A stretch of 64,000 bases of DNA from Polycyclovorans sp002706265 (GCA_963973915.1 CAXBBM010000003.1:62001-126000), one strand, 5' to 3'; positions 29,188 through 38,357 are shown, counted from the stretch's first letter. The notes: a model not told the origin generated them from the letters alone. A program made the numbers and translations.

Positions 29188-30330
29188 TCAGTACGAGCGC
29201 GGCAGGCCGAGCACGTGCTCGCCGATGTAGTTGAGGATCATCTCGTTGTTGACCGGCGCCACGCGCATCAGGCGGGCGAACGGCCACAGCGTGACCACGT
29301 CGTAGTCCTGGTCGAAGCCGTAGCCGCCATGGGCCTGCAGCGCGATGTCCACCGCCTCGTCGCAGGCTTCCGAGGTGAGCAGCTTGGCCATGTTCGACAG
29401 CGGACCGGCGTCTTCGCCACGGTCGAAGGTGCGGGCGGCTTCCAGCATCACCAGGCGCGAGGCTTCGAGATCCGCCTTGGCGCGCGCCATGGGGTGCTGC
29501 AGGCCCTGGTAACTGCCGATGGGCGTGCCAAAGGGCGCGCGCTCCTTGGCATAGGCCACCGCCTTGTCCAGCGCGCGATTGCCCAGGCCCACGGCCATCG
29601 AGGCCAGCACCAGGCGCTCGGTATTGAGGCCGTCGAACAGGTACTTCATGCCCTTGCCTTCTTCGCCGATCAGCGCATCCTGCGGCAGCTGCACGTCCTT
29701 GAAGAACACCAGGTACTGGCTTTCGCCGAGCACGTCGATGTTCAGGCGCTGGTACTCGATGCCCGGGGTATGCGAATCCAGAATGAACAGCGACAGCCCG
29801 CCGCGCGGCTTGGCCGGATCGAAGGCCGAGGTGCGCGCGATCAACAGCATCGACGTCGAGTCCTTGGCGCCGGTGATGAACACCTTGGAGCCGTTGACCT
29901 GCCAGCCGCTGTCGTTTTTCGTTGCCGTGGTCTGCAGGCGGAAGGTGTTGGTGCCGGCATTGGGCTCGGTCACGCCGAAGCACATTTTGCCCTCGCCAGT
30001 GGCGGTGGGCGTGACGAACTTGGTGATCTGTTCCGGCGTGCCGTGCTTGATGATCGGCATGCGCGCGAAGCTGCCGAGCACAAAGAACAGCGAGATGATG
30101 CCGGCGCGGCCGGTGACCTCGTTGAGCACCATCAGTTCGGACAGGCCGCCGCCGCTGCCGCCGTATTCCTCGGGCACGGTCAGACCGAGCAGGCCGGTTT
30201 CGGCCATCGCATCCCAGAGCTTCTGCGGGAATTTCTTTTCTTTGGCGCATTGCAACCAGTACTCGCGCGAAATGCCGCGGGTCAGGCGTTCAGCGGCTTC
30301 ACGGACCGCGGCAACGGATTCTTCGCTCAT
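29188..30330 (-). CDS. acyl-CoA dehydrogenase
   Basis: A 380-residue acyl-CoA dehydrogenase: VPEEYGGSGGGLSEL, VTEPNAGTNTFRLQ, ERAPFGTPIGSYQGLQHP, QAHGGYGFDQDYDV and a C terminus IGEHVLGLPRSY. The last segment and APVNNEMI in place of the usual IYGGTNE closely match the enzyme at 53375-54538, so the two are probable paralogues with similar substrates. It starts 21 bp after the DUF35 gene, with GGAGGCTCCC-type spacing: the GGAG lies about 8 bp before ATG 30330. Confidence 0.87.
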   Translation of the reverse strand: MSEESVAAVREAAERLTRGISREYWLQCAKEKKFPQKLWDAMAETGLLGLTVPEEYGGSGGGLSELMVLNEVTGRAGIISLFFVLGSFARMPIIKHGTPEQITKFVTPTATGEGKMCFGVTEPNAGTNTFRLQTTATKNDSGWQVNGSKVFITGAKDSTSMLLIARTSAFDPAKPRGGLSLFILDSHTPGIEYQRLNIDVLGESQYLVFFKDVQLPQDALIGEEGKGMKYLFDGLNTERLVLASMAVGLGNRALDKAVAYAKERAPFGTPIGSYQGLQHPMARAKADLEASRLVMLEAARTFDRGEDAGPLSNMAKLLTSEACDEAVDIALQAHGGYGFDQDYDVVTLWPFARLMRVAPVNNEMILNYIGEHVLGLPRSY

Positions 30331-30351
30331 GGGAGGCTCCTGCTCAATTAT

Positions 30352-30768
30352 TCAGGCGGGTTCGAACTGCGGGATCTTGAAGCCGTTGCCGCGGGTCTCG
30401 AAGCAGACCTTGACCTTCATCCCGATGCGCACGGATTCCGGATCGCAGTTGAGGACGTTGCTCATCATCTGCGGACCTTCGTCGAGCTGGATGATGGCCA
30501 TCACGAAGGGGCAGTCGGCCTTGAACGCCGCATACGGCGGCTGGTACACGACGGTGTAGCTGAACACCGTGCCCAGCCCGCTGGCCTTTTCCCAGATCGG
30601 GTCGGGCGAGAAGTCGAAGGGGCTCCAGCAGCGCGCGTACATGAAGGGTTTGCCGGTGCCGCGGCAGCGCTGAATCATCAGCTCGCCGCGCTGCGCGCCG
30701 TCCCAGTAGGGCTTGCTGTGCGCGTTGATTTCGGGGACGGGCTTGGGGTTGACGGCGGGGTTGCTCAT
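30352..30768 (-). CDS. DUF35 OB-fold protein, partner of the thiolase-like protein
   Basis: A 138-residue DUF35 protein: a short N-terminal helix, a rubredoxin-like knuckle and a C-terminal OB fold (GTVFSYTVVYQPPY, VKVCFETRG). The zinc ribbon is reduced: only CRGTGKPFMYARC remains instead of four cysteines. It overlaps the upstream thiolase-like gene by four bases. DUF35 chains are known to bind thiolase-fold enzymes, including the Ltp2 steroid aldolase, so it is probably an obligate partner of that gene product. Confidence 0.85.
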   Translation of the reverse strand: MSNPAVNPKPVPEINAHSKPYWDGAQRGELMIQRCRGTGKPFMYARCWSPFDFSPDPIWEKASGLGTVFSYTVVYQPPYAAFKADCPFVMAIIQLDEGPQMMSNVLNCDPESVRIGMKVKVCFETRGNGFKIPQFEPA

Positions 30769-31943
30769 GACGCGCTCCCGAGGACGAGGGTGGCGTGCTC
30801 GGACATCATTCCGCCGTAGCAGTGAACGACGCCGAGATCGGCTTTCTTCAACTGGCGGGCTTCGCCGGCGATGCCCATGATCTGCCGCGCCGCTTCCACG
30901 ATCATGGTCTGGCCGGAAGCATCTCCGACATGGCCGAAGGACATCAGGCCGCCATAGGTGTTGACCGGGAATTCGCCGCCCGGCGCGGTACGGCCGCCGG
31001 CGAAGAACGCGCCGCCCTGGCCCTTGGCGCAGAGGCCGAGGTCTTCGGCGTAGATGATCGGGTTGATGCTGAAGGAGTCGTAGAGCTGGGCGAAGTCCAT
31101 GTCCTTGGGTCCGACACCGGCCATGCGGTAGGCCTGCGCCGAGGTGTCCTTCGAGCCCAGCGTGGTCAGGTCATGCGCCTGGCTGATGCTGGAATGGGTG
31201 TGCTTCTCGCCGTAGCCGTACAGGAAGCAGGGTTTCTTGGCGTAGCGCTGGGCGATCTTTGGCGACACCACCAGCACCGCCGATCCGCCTTCGCTGGGCA
31301 CCGAGCAGTCGAGCAGATTGAACGGGTAGGTGATGGGGCGCGAGGACAGCACCTTGTCGATCGTCAGCCGCCCCTGCGGGGCCATCAGCGCATCCGGATG
31401 CAGCAGCGACCACTCGCGCTGCGACACCGCGACCTGCGCGAGCTGCTCGCGCGTGGTGCCGAATTCGTGCATGTGGCGCGTGGCGTTGAGCGCGAAGATC
31501 GGCGGAATGTAAGTGCCGTACGGATATTCGAACTCGGGATGGCTGATCAGCTTGCTCATCATCTCGGCCATGCCGCTGCCCACGTTGGGGAAGCGCCCGG
31601 CACCCAGGCAGAGCACGGAATCGCAGAGTCCGCGCTCGATGGCCAGGGACGCGCGGATCAGCATCAGCGCGTAGGTGCCGCCGCCGGCATTGATGGTCTC
31701 GCTGAAGGTCGGCTCGATGCCGAGTTCTTCCGAGATCTTTTCGTGCGCGAACACATCGGTGCCGTCGGCCGAGGCCATGCCGGCCGGCGCCGACAGCAGG
31801 CCGCCGATGTCCGAGGGCCGCAGTTGCGGCCACTCGCGCAGGAACTGCGCGATGACCTGCCGGTACATCTCCATACCGTTGTAGTTCGGGTAGCGTCCGG
31901 GCTTCATCTCGGACACGGCGACGATGGCCGCAAGTGGTTTCAT
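30765..31943 (-). CDS. thiolase-fold (lipid-transfer protein-like) enzyme lacking the nucleophilic Cys
   Basis: A 392-residue thiolase-superfamily protein. At the position of NCSTGSTAL in true thiolases it reads NAGGGTYAL (residues 85-93), so the acyl-accepting Cys is replaced by Ala86. The late catalytic region is MSFGHVGDASGQT, not GHPxGASG. The combination with a DUF35 partner in a four-base overlap resembles Ltp2-type retro-aldolases, which use the thiolase fold without the Cys. Aldol cleavage of a branched 3-hydroxyacyl-CoA is an inference. The start MKPLAAIVAV at 31943 is preferred over an upstream in-frame ATG. Confidence 0.82.
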   Translation of the reverse strand: MKPLAAIVAVSEMKPGRYPNYNGMEMYRQVIAQFLREWPQLRPSDIGGLLSAPAGMASADGTDVFAHEKISEELGIEPTFSETINAGGGTYALMLIRASLAIERGLCDSVLCLGAGRFPNVGSGMAEMMSKLISHPEFEYPYGTYIPPIFALNATRHMHEFGTTREQLAQVAVSQREWSLLHPDALMAPQGRLTIDKVLSSRPITYPFNLLDCSVPSEGGSAVLVVSPKIAQRYAKKPCFLYGYGEKHTHSSISQAHDLTTLGSKDTSAQAYRMAGVGPKDMDFAQLYDSFSINPIIYAEDLGLCAKGQGGAFFAGGRTAPGGEFPVNTYGGLMSFGHVGDASGQTMIVEAARQIMGIAGEARQLKKADLGVVHCYGGMMSEHATLVLGSAS

Positions 31944-31977
31944 GCGCAGGTTTTCCGGTGCAGTTGAAAGATGAAAT

Positions 31978-33183
31978 TCATTGGTAGCGGCCGACGATGG
32001 AAATGCCGACGACGTTCTGGTGCGGGAAGCCACCCAGGTTGTGGGTCAGGCCGTAACGCGGATCCTTGAGCTGGCGATCACCCGCACGGCCCAGCAGTTG
32101 CAGGTACATCTCGTAGACCATGCGGATGCCGGACGCGCCGATGGGGTGGCCGAAGCATTTGAGGCCGCCGTCGATCTGGCAGGGAATCTTGCCGTCGGCG
32201 TTGTAGAAGCCGTCCATCACGTCCTTGACGGCGCCGCCGTCTTCGGACAGGCCGAGGTCTTCCATCGTCACCAGTTCGGTGATCGAGAAGCAGTCGTGAA
32301 CCTCGAACATCGACACCTCATCGCGCGGCTTCTTGATGCCCGCCTCGGCATAGGCGCGTTGCGCCGCCACCCGCGTGGTGTGGATGTAGGAGCCGTCCCA
32401 GTCGTTGTAGCCGCCTTCGGAACCATTCGACAGCGCCAGCTGCAAGGCCTTGACCGTGACCATCTGGTCGGGATGCTTGCCCAGCGATTTTGCGATCTCC
32501 GGCGTGGTGACGATGGCCGCAGCCGAGCCGTCGGACACGCCGCAGCAGTCGAACAGACCCAGCGGCTCGGCGATCATCGGCGACGCCATGATGGTGTCGC
32601 AGCTCACCGGGTTGCGCAGGTGGGCCTTCGGGTTCTTGGCACCGTTGGCGTGGCTCTTGGCGGAAATTTCCGCGAGCGCGCGCTTGAGCACATCGCGTGG
32701 CACCTTGTAGCGGTTCATGTAGGCGCTCGCGACCTGTGCGAACACCCCGGGTGCCGACAGGTTCGGCCACCACAGCGGCGGCATCGAGCCGACGTCCAGC
32801 CCCGGCAGGCCGCCGTAGCCGGTGTCCTTGAGCTTCTCCACGCCGATGGCCAGCGCGATGTCGCAGGCGCCGGACGCCACCGCATACACCGCGCCGCGAA
32901 AGGCCTCGGTGCCGGTGGCGCAGTAGTTCTCGACGCGCGTCACCGGGATGTTGTTCAGGCGCAGGGCCATCGAGGCCGGCAGCGCCGACTTGCCGATGTT
33001 GACCTCGTCCATGCAAGAGCCCAGCCAGGCGGCCTGGATCTGCTCGCGGCCGATGCCGGCGTCGGTGAGCGCCTCGGTAAAGGACTCCACCATCAGTTCC
33101 TCTGCGCCCATGTCCCAGCGCTCGCCGAAGCGCGAGCAGCCCATGCCCAGAATGGCCACCTTGTCACGAATTCCGCTGCTCAT
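31978..33183 (-). CDS. SCP-x-type thiolase
   Basis: A 401-residue thiolase with intact catalytic residues: Cys88 in RVENYCATGTEAF and CFGHPIGASGIRM near the C terminus, plus FEVHDCFSITELV. It should cleave 3-ketoacyl-CoA. The start ATG 33183 lies one base after the stop of the HMG-CoA-synthase-like gene. The frame remains open about 200 codons upstream, but there it is antisense-free overlap with that gene and not coding. Confidence 0.88.
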   Translation of the reverse strand: MSSGIRDKVAILGMGCSRFGERWDMGAEELMVESFTEALTDAGIGREQIQAAWLGSCMDEVNIGKSALPASMALRLNNIPVTRVENYCATGTEAFRGAVYAVASGACDIALAIGVEKLKDTGYGGLPGLDVGSMPPLWWPNLSAPGVFAQVASAYMNRYKVPRDVLKRALAEISAKSHANGAKNPKAHLRNPVSCDTIMASPMIAEPLGLFDCCGVSDGSAAAIVTTPEIAKSLGKHPDQMVTVKALQLALSNGSEGGYNDWDGSYIHTTRVAAQRAYAEAGIKKPRDEVSMFEVHDCFSITELVTMEDLGLSEDGGAVKDVMDGFYNADGKIPCQIDGGLKCFGHPIGASGIRMVYEMYLQLLGRAGDRQLKDPRYGLTHNLGGFPHQNVVGISIVGRYQ

Positions 33184-33184
33184 C

Positions 33185-34648
33185 TCAGTGCTCCCCCGTG
33201 CCGGCCAGCGGCGCGGCCTTCCAGAAATAGCGAACCATGCCGCGCTGCGCATCGCGCCCGCGCACCCGGAACACCATGCGCACCGGCTGCCCGACCTCGA
33301 CCTTGCCGAGATCCCAGTCGGTGATGTCGGCAACGAAGCGACCGCCGCGCTCAAACTCCACCATGCCGTAGTGCGCGGGCGGGTCGGGCGTGTAGGTGAG
33401 CCAGTCCGCCGACCAGGTCTTGATGCGCGCCGCCTCGTCGGCGAAGCGATAGGGCTGCATCGGCCCCTGGTGATGGCAGGACGGATTGACGCAGATGTCG
33501 GCGGGCGGGAACTGCGCGGTGCCGCACTTGGTGCAGCTGCCCCCGACCAGGCCGGACAGCATGCGACGGTTGCGGTACATCGCCGACAGCGCGGTCTGCG
33601 GATTGGCTTCGCCGCGCAAGCCCTTCTCCAGCGCGAGGGTCTCGTTGAACGACAGGAACTTCGGGTAATTCTTTTCTTCCTTGCGGCGCTTGAGGCTGCC
33701 GGCGACGCCGTTGCGCGCGGGCAGTTCGCCCAGCGCGGCGGTGGTGCGGAAGGCCAGCACATCGCACCCCTGGCCAAAGCCGACGACCACGATGGTCTGT
33801 CCGGGCTGCGCCTTCTGCAGCACGGCGGCCAGCATCAGCGGCGCGTGCGCCGAGCCGGCATGTCCGACCACGCCGAGCAGGCTGTCGGCGATGGCGGTGT
33901 CGGTGATGCCGCAGCGCTTGGCGACCAGCGCCGCCAGCTTGGCAACCGGCTCGGCCAGCACGAAGTGATCAATGGAACCCGGCGCGATCGCCATCTTCTC
34001 CAGCCCGGCTTTCACCGCGGCTGGCACCCATTTCTGGAAGGCCTCGTCGCGCAGCCAGCGCTCCTCCCAGATGTAATCGAATTCCTGACCCGTCGCGCGG
34101 TAGTGATCGACGAAATCCACCGACACGCTGTGACTGCCGAGGAACTCGGCAATCACCTCTGAACCACCGACCGTGAACGCTGCGGCGGCATCGCCGTACT
34201 GCAACTCCTGGGCGCTGCCGGGACGCGCCCGGCGATGTTCGGCCGCCACCACCAGAGCCTCGCCCGGGCGTCCGGCCGCCGCACGATCCAGCGCGGCGAT
34301 CAGCGCGGCGGTGCCGGCCTTCTGTGCGCCGCCAAGGTCGGCGGAGCTGATCGATTCCGACAGGTCCAGCGCGGCGGCGACCAGGCCCGCGTTCTGGCGG
34401 TCGGCAAAGGGATGCGTGGTGGAGCCGAAGTACAGGGCGCCGATGCCGTCGGTGCCGCGGCCGGCCAGCGCGTCGCGTGCGGCTTCCACCGCCATGGTCA
34501 GGCTGTCCTCGTCCCAGTTGGCCATCGAGCGCTCGCCGCGCGCCTGGGCCAGCAGGGCCGGATTGGCCCAGGCATTGGCCTGTGCCGCCGCGGCACGGCT
34601 GAGCCGCAGTCGTGGCACATAGGCGCCGTAACAGGTGATGCCGATCAT
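33185..34648 (-). CDS. HMG-CoA synthase-like / DUF35 fusion protein, catalytic Cys replaced by Gln
   Basis: A 487-residue fusion. Residues 1-310 have the HMG-CoA synthase/KAS III fold (GITCYGAYVPRLRL, ALYFGSTTHPFADRQ, VVGHAGSAHAPLML). At the catalytic Cys position the sequence is GGAQKAGTAAL, giving Gln109. Residues 370-480 are a DUF35 domain with a full zinc ribbon (Cys372, 375, 386, 391) and OB fold. Known HMG-CoA synthases need that Cys, so a classic Claisen reaction is unlikely; a decarboxylating or scaffold role is possible, as in Gln-containing ketosynthase relatives. First gene of the 11-gene operon. Confidence 0.85.
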   Translation of the reverse strand: MIGITCYGAYVPRLRLSRAAAAQANAWANPALLAQARGERSMANWDEDSLTMAVEAARDALAGRGTDGIGALYFGSTTHPFADRQNAGLVAAALDLSESISSADLGGAQKAGTAALIAALDRAAAGRPGEALVVAAEHRRARPGSAQELQYGDAAAAFTVGGSEVIAEFLGSHSVSVDFVDHYRATGQEFDYIWEERWLRDEAFQKWVPAAVKAGLEKMAIAPGSIDHFVLAEPVAKLAALVAKRCGITDTAIADSLLGVVGHAGSAHAPLMLAAVLQKAQPGQTIVVVGFGQGCDVLAFRTTAALGELPARNGVAGSLKRRKEEKNYPKFLSFNETLALEKGLRGEANPQTALSAMYRNRRMLSGLVGGSCTKCGTAQFPPADICVNPSCHHQGPMQPYRFADEAARIKTWSADWLTYTPDPPAHYGMVEFERGGRFVADITDWDLGKVEVGQPVRMVFRVRGRDAQRGMVRYFWKAAPLAGTGEH

Positions 34649-34723
34649 GCTTGCTCCTCGGTCGCGTAATGGTGCGCAGCGGCGTTCTGTACGGGGCAGA
34701 CGCTTGGGGCTGCGGGTCGTGAG

Positions 34724-34748
34724 TCTAACAAACGCCTGTTAGATTGTA
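34724..34748 (-). promoter_or_regulatory. palindromic operator and -10 element before the 11-gene operon
   Basis: TCTAACA (34724-34730) and TGTTAGA (34737-34743) form a perfect inverted repeat with a six-base spacer. On the minus strand TACAAT (34743-34748) is a good -10 that abuts the palindrome, placing the repeat at about +1 to +20, as for a TetR-type repressor. The -35 is poor. The element lies 76 bp before the first gene of the operon; related sites occur at 9087-9106 and 37670-37689. Confidence 0.5.
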
Positions 34749-34836
34749 AGGGGTTCGCGCAGGGTTTTGATTCCCATTGCGGGGGGCGGCACGCCACCGT
34801 CTTCAGCGGCGTCCGGCTCCCGGCATCGGCGTCATG

Positions 34837-36294
34837 TCACGGCTTGGCCGGTCCGGCGAAGACCTGTGTGATGCCCGGAGTGCCGATGATTTCGTCGAAG
34901 CTCAGCCGCATGCATTCCACCAGACGGTCCGGCTCGCGCACGGCGGCGGCGTCGGTGTTGATGCCGATGCAGCAGCGCTGGTCGTGCGACAGCATCGCGA
35001 ACATGGCCGCGCAGCCGGGCAGGGGACCGAAGCCGAAAAAGTGCGTGACGCGCGCGCCGGCGATGTAGACCGGATGGCGCAGCCCCGGCACGTTGGTGGC
35101 CTGCACGTCCTGCGCGGCCGTGACGCCCGACATCATCTTGCCGAGCAGCGGCGTCGGCAGGCGGCCGACCACCGGCATCACGCGCAGCAGCACGTCCAGC
35201 GCCGGCTCTTCGCGCAGGTGTTCCACGAACGCGCCGACCTGCTTCATGCAGGCGACCGGATCGGGTTCATCCAGCGGGGCGTCGAACTGGCCGCCCACGA
35301 AATGGTTGCCGCCTAGGCCGTCTGCCGCGGTGCGCACGCTGACCGGGAAGACCATGGGCAGCTTGTCGATGGGCTGGCCCAGTTGCTCGTGATAGCGGCG
35401 GAACCCGCCGGCGATGCCGGCGATGTAGGCATCGTTGAGGCTGGCGCCGGACCGCTTGGAGGCAGCCTTGAACGCGTCCAGCGGAAAATCCAGCGCGTCG
35501 AAATGCCAGTCCAGACTGCGACCGGCCAGCAGCGGCGACTTGGGCGCGGGCTTGCGGCCGAGCATCCGCGCTGCCGACTGCGCATAGCGCAGGGCTTCCT
35601 GCGCCGCCCCGGGGCGCTGCAGGCCCTGCGCCACGTCGGCCGCCAGCGTGCGCGCCTGCTGGGGCAGTCGCGACAGGCCTGCGCGCAGCTGCTGCCCCAG
35701 CACGGTCGCGGTGGAGGGCAGTGGCGCGGCCGGCTTGCGCAACCGCAGTTTCACCGGCGGCCCCGGCTCGGGGCTGCGGCTGTGCGCCTGCGAGAGCAGC
35801 TGCATCATGCCGTGGCCATCCGACAGGGCGTGGTGCATTTTCAGCACATAGGCCGCGCGACCGTCGGCCAGGCCCTCGATCAGGGTCACCTCCCAGGGTG
35901 GACGGGCCCGGTCGAAGGGCGTCATCGCGATCCATTGCGCCTGTTCCAGCAACTGACGCGGCGTCGCCGGTTCCGGCACGCGCAGGCGGCGCAGGTGGTA
36001 GTCCAGCGAGAAGTCCGGATCATCGACCCAGTGCGGCGTGCCCAGGCCGAGCAGGGGTTCCACCACCCGCTGCCGGAAGCGCGGAACCGACGCCGTGAGG
36101 CGCTCGTGGGCAGCCCGCAGGCGCTGCCAGTCGGGCGCGTGGTCGAGGATCTCCACGGCGGTCATGGTGGAGCGCATGCGCGGGTTGGCGTCGAGCCGCC
36201 ACATCACGCCCTCGAAGTGGCTCATCGCCGGTCCTCCGCCCCAGCCATCAAGTGGGTGCAGGTCGGCTGCGCTGAAGGGGCGTGTGTCGGTCAT
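34837..36294 (-). CDS. WS/DGAT acyltransferase (second copy)
   Basis: A 485-residue member of the wax ester synthase/DGAT family with the catalytic motif HHALSDG at residues 154-160. Family features include PLDGWGGGPAMSHFEG, RRLRVPEP, SLNDAYIAGIAGGFR (longer than in copy 1) and TNVPGLRHPVYIAGARV. It is distant from the copy at 18614-20005, which suggests a different acyl or alcohol preference. It precedes the 11-gene operon by 188 bp on the same strand and starts 67 bp after the DUF445 gene. Confidence 0.9.
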   Translation of the reverse strand: MTDTRPFSAADLHPLDGWGGGPAMSHFEGVMWRLDANPRMRSTMTAVEILDHAPDWQRLRAAHERLTASVPRFRQRVVEPLLGLGTPHWVDDPDFSLDYHLRRLRVPEPATPRQLLEQAQWIAMTPFDRARPPWEVTLIEGLADGRAAYVLKMHHALSDGHGMMQLLSQAHSRSPEPGPPVKLRLRKPAAPLPSTATVLGQQLRAGLSRLPQQARTLAADVAQGLQRPGAAQEALRYAQSAARMLGRKPAPKSPLLAGRSLDWHFDALDFPLDAFKAASKRSGASLNDAYIAGIAGGFRRYHEQLGQPIDKLPMVFPVSVRTAADGLGGNHFVGGQFDAPLDEPDPVACMKQVGAFVEHLREEPALDVLLRVMPVVGRLPTPLLGKMMSGVTAAQDVQATNVPGLRHPVYIAGARVTHFFGFGPLPGCAAMFAMLSHDQRCCIGINTDAAAVREPDRLVECMRLSFDEIIGTPGITQVFAGPAKP

Positions 36295-36361
36295 CTGGAT
36301 TCTCCCGCCGCGGCGGGCGCGGTGTCGTTCTTAGAAATAGGCGCGTCGCGTTGGGCGCCCG

Positions 36362-37627
36362 TCAGGGTGGCGTCACGGCAAAGGCCAGCATGACATGGAC
36401 CTGCATCTCGCCGACCAGAAAGCCCAGTACGGCGCCCACCGCGATCAGCAGCCATTCGTCCTGCTGGAACGCCGGCCGTAACAGTCCCTCGTACTCGTCA
36501 ACCGTGAGCTGCGCCATCTTGGTCTTCAGCGTGTTTTCGATGTCAAGCGCCTCGAAGGCATAGTCCTCGACGTGGCCCATGGCCTCGGGCAGGCGTTCGA
36601 CGATCTTGGCGGCAACCACACGCTTCATCTCCATATATTTTTCGCTGCCCACCGACAGCACCACCAGCGGCCGCGCGAACCCGGCCTGCTCGTCGATGGC
36701 GGCGCGCACCTCTTTCTGGATCATGGTGTAAAGCCGGTCGGACAGCGGGCCGCGCAGAATGGCGTCCATGATGGCGCTGGGCGTCAGCACCCGCTGCGCC
36801 ATCAGTCGCCCGTACTCCGAAGCCACCTCGTGGCGACGCTTGATGAACAGCCCCTGCCAGGTGAACAGGCCAAGGTAGCGCGTGGGCTCCTTGGGCCGGA
36901 AGACCATTTTCAGGGCCAGCCAGTCGCTGATCCAGCCGGTCAGCCCGCCGAACACGGGCATGATCCACATCGAGTGCGTCAGCGCCCAGGCCACCGCCTG
37001 CACGCAGCCGATCACGAAGCCGAAGTAGATGCCGGAATTGCGGATGAACCGGAACTCGCCGCGCCCCACCTCCTGGAACATCTGGTTGAGCAGTTCCTTG
37101 TCTTTCACCAGATTGCTCACGACCATGTCCTTGAGGTCGAACACCGCGTTCAGGTCGCTGCCGACCTTCGCCATGATCTCTTCGATCATCTCCGGTGCCT
37201 TGTCTTGAACGCGCCGGATCATCGCGCGCTTCATTGAGGCGGGCGCTGCGCTCCACAGGCCCGGTGAATAGTGTTCGAACACCTCTTGCACGATGTCCTC
37301 CACCGCCACGCGCAAGGGCTGGTCGATGGCCATGGCCACGCGCAGCGGGTCCAGTCGTTCGAACAGTTCCTCGGGCTTGAGCAGGCGCGCGGTGAGGGTG
37401 TCGCAGGCGATGGACGCCATCCGCTCCGCGTTGCGCGGAACGATGCCCTGCCAGCCCAGATACGGCGGCTTGAGACCGATAAACCTGAGCGGGCGGAACA
37501 TCATGTAGATGGCCGCGATCTTGGTGCCGTAGCCGATGGCCGCCGCCACCAGCGGCATGGAGGCGTAAAGAAACCAGTTGGCCTGCACGTCGGCCAGAAT
37601 GCCGTGCAGCCAGTGTGTGTCGAGCAT
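36362..37627 (-). CDS. DUF445 family membrane protein
   Basis: A 421-residue protein with a hydrophobic N-terminal segment (LYASMPLVAAAIGYGTKIAAIYMMF), central hydrophobic segments near GIYFGFVIGCVQAVAWAL, and a C-terminal one (LLIAVGAVLGFLVGEMQV; quoted in parts). NAxRMA and GWISDWLALKMVFRP are characteristic of DUF445 (YheB-like) proteins. Function is unknown in this family. The start MLDTHWLHG at 37627 is chosen over an in-frame ATG 54 bp upstream that would overlap the divergent promoter. Confidence 0.85.
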   Translation of the reverse strand: MLDTHWLHGILADVQANWFLYASMPLVAAAIGYGTKIAAIYMMFRPLRFIGLKPPYLGWQGIVPRNAERMASIACDTLTARLLKPEELFERLDPLRVAMAIDQPLRVAVEDIVQEVFEHYSPGLWSAAPASMKRAMIRRVQDKAPEMIEEIMAKVGSDLNAVFDLKDMVVSNLVKDKELLNQMFQEVGRGEFRFIRNSGIYFGFVIGCVQAVAWALTHSMWIMPVFGGLTGWISDWLALKMVFRPKEPTRYLGLFTWQGLFIKRRHEVASEYGRLMAQRVLTPSAIMDAILRGPLSDRLYTMIQKEVRAAIDEQAGFARPLVVLSVGSEKYMEMKRVVAAKIVERLPEAMGHVEDYAFEALDIENTLKTKMAQLTVDEYEGLLRPAFQQDEWLLIAVGAVLGFLVGEMQVHVMLAFAVTPP

Positions 37628-37669
37628 GCCGTCCCCCGTTTTGGCCTGTCGCGCCGGGTTGTCGCCCGC

Positions 37670-37689
37670 CAGACCAAACACTTGTTAGA
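37670..37689. promoter_or_regulatory. degenerate copy of the 20-bp palindrome in the DUF445/MaoC divergent promoter
   Basis: This 20-mer matches the palindrome at 34724-34743 at 14 of 20 positions, including the whole right arm TGTTAGA and CAAAC before it. It lies in the 155-bp gap between divergent genes. A further TCTAATC at 37703-37709 may be part of the site. Confidence 0.35.
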
Positions 37690-37782
37690 ATTGTGCGTTC
37701 AGTCTAATCAATCCAGCCGCCCGCGGGGACGAAAACGGGATGCGGCTGGCCAAATTCGTTCACAAGCACAGGATCACCGAGC

Positions 37783-38283
37783 ATGGCGGTCAAGACCGGC
37801 TGGGAAGGACGTTTCTTCGAGGATTTTGAGGTGGGCGATGTCTACCCCCATCCGCTGGGCCGCACGCTCACGCAGAACGACAACATCTGGTTCACGCTGA
37901 TGACGCAAAACACCGCGCCATTGCATTTCGACCAGCATTACGCGGCGCAGACCGAGTTCAAGCGCCCGCTGATCAACTCCTGTCTGACGCTGTCGCTCGT
38001 CACCGGCCAGAGTGTCACCGACATCTCGCAGAACGTGTTCGCGAATCTGGGCTGGGACGAGGTGCGGTTGCCGAACCCGGTGTTCGAGGGTGACACCGTC
38101 TATTCGCGTTCCGAGGTGCTGGAAATGCGCGAGTCACGCTCACGGCCCGACGTGGGCGTGGTCACGGTGCGCACCGAGGGGCACAACCAGGACGGCGTCC
38201 TGGTGATTTCATTCCGCCGCACGCTGCTGGTCTATCGCCGGGGCAAGAAGCCGCAGGTGGCCCGCCCGCAGACCGCAGGCTGA
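37783..38283 (+). CDS. MaoC-family hydratase (mesaconyl/itaconyl-CoA hydratase-like)
   Basis: A 166-residue MaoC hot-dog protein: FFEDFEVGDVYPHPLGRTLT, NTAPLHFDQHYAAQTEFKRP and INSCLTLSLVTGQSV (quoted in parts). The NxxPxHxD-like motif (APLHFDQHY) is intact. The wording matches the group that includes mesaconyl-C4-CoA and itaconyl-CoA hydratases. It is followed 74 bp later by a glutaryl-CoA dehydrogenase-like gene in the same direction, so together they may process dicarboxyl- or branched acyl-CoAs. Confidence 0.85.
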   Translation: MAVKTGWEGRFFEDFEVGDVYPHPLGRTLTQNDNIWFTLMTQNTAPLHFDQHYAAQTEFKRPLINSCLTLSLVTGQSVTDISQNVFANLGWDEVRLPNPVFEGDTVYSRSEVLEMRESRSRPDVGVVTVRTEGHNQDGVLVISFRRTLLVYRRGKKPQVARPQTAG

Positions 38284-38357
38284 GTCCCGCAGGCCGCAGG
38301 TCAAGCGATGGCGTGGTCAGTTTTTTCTCACCCTTTATTCAGGAACCCGAACCCCAA

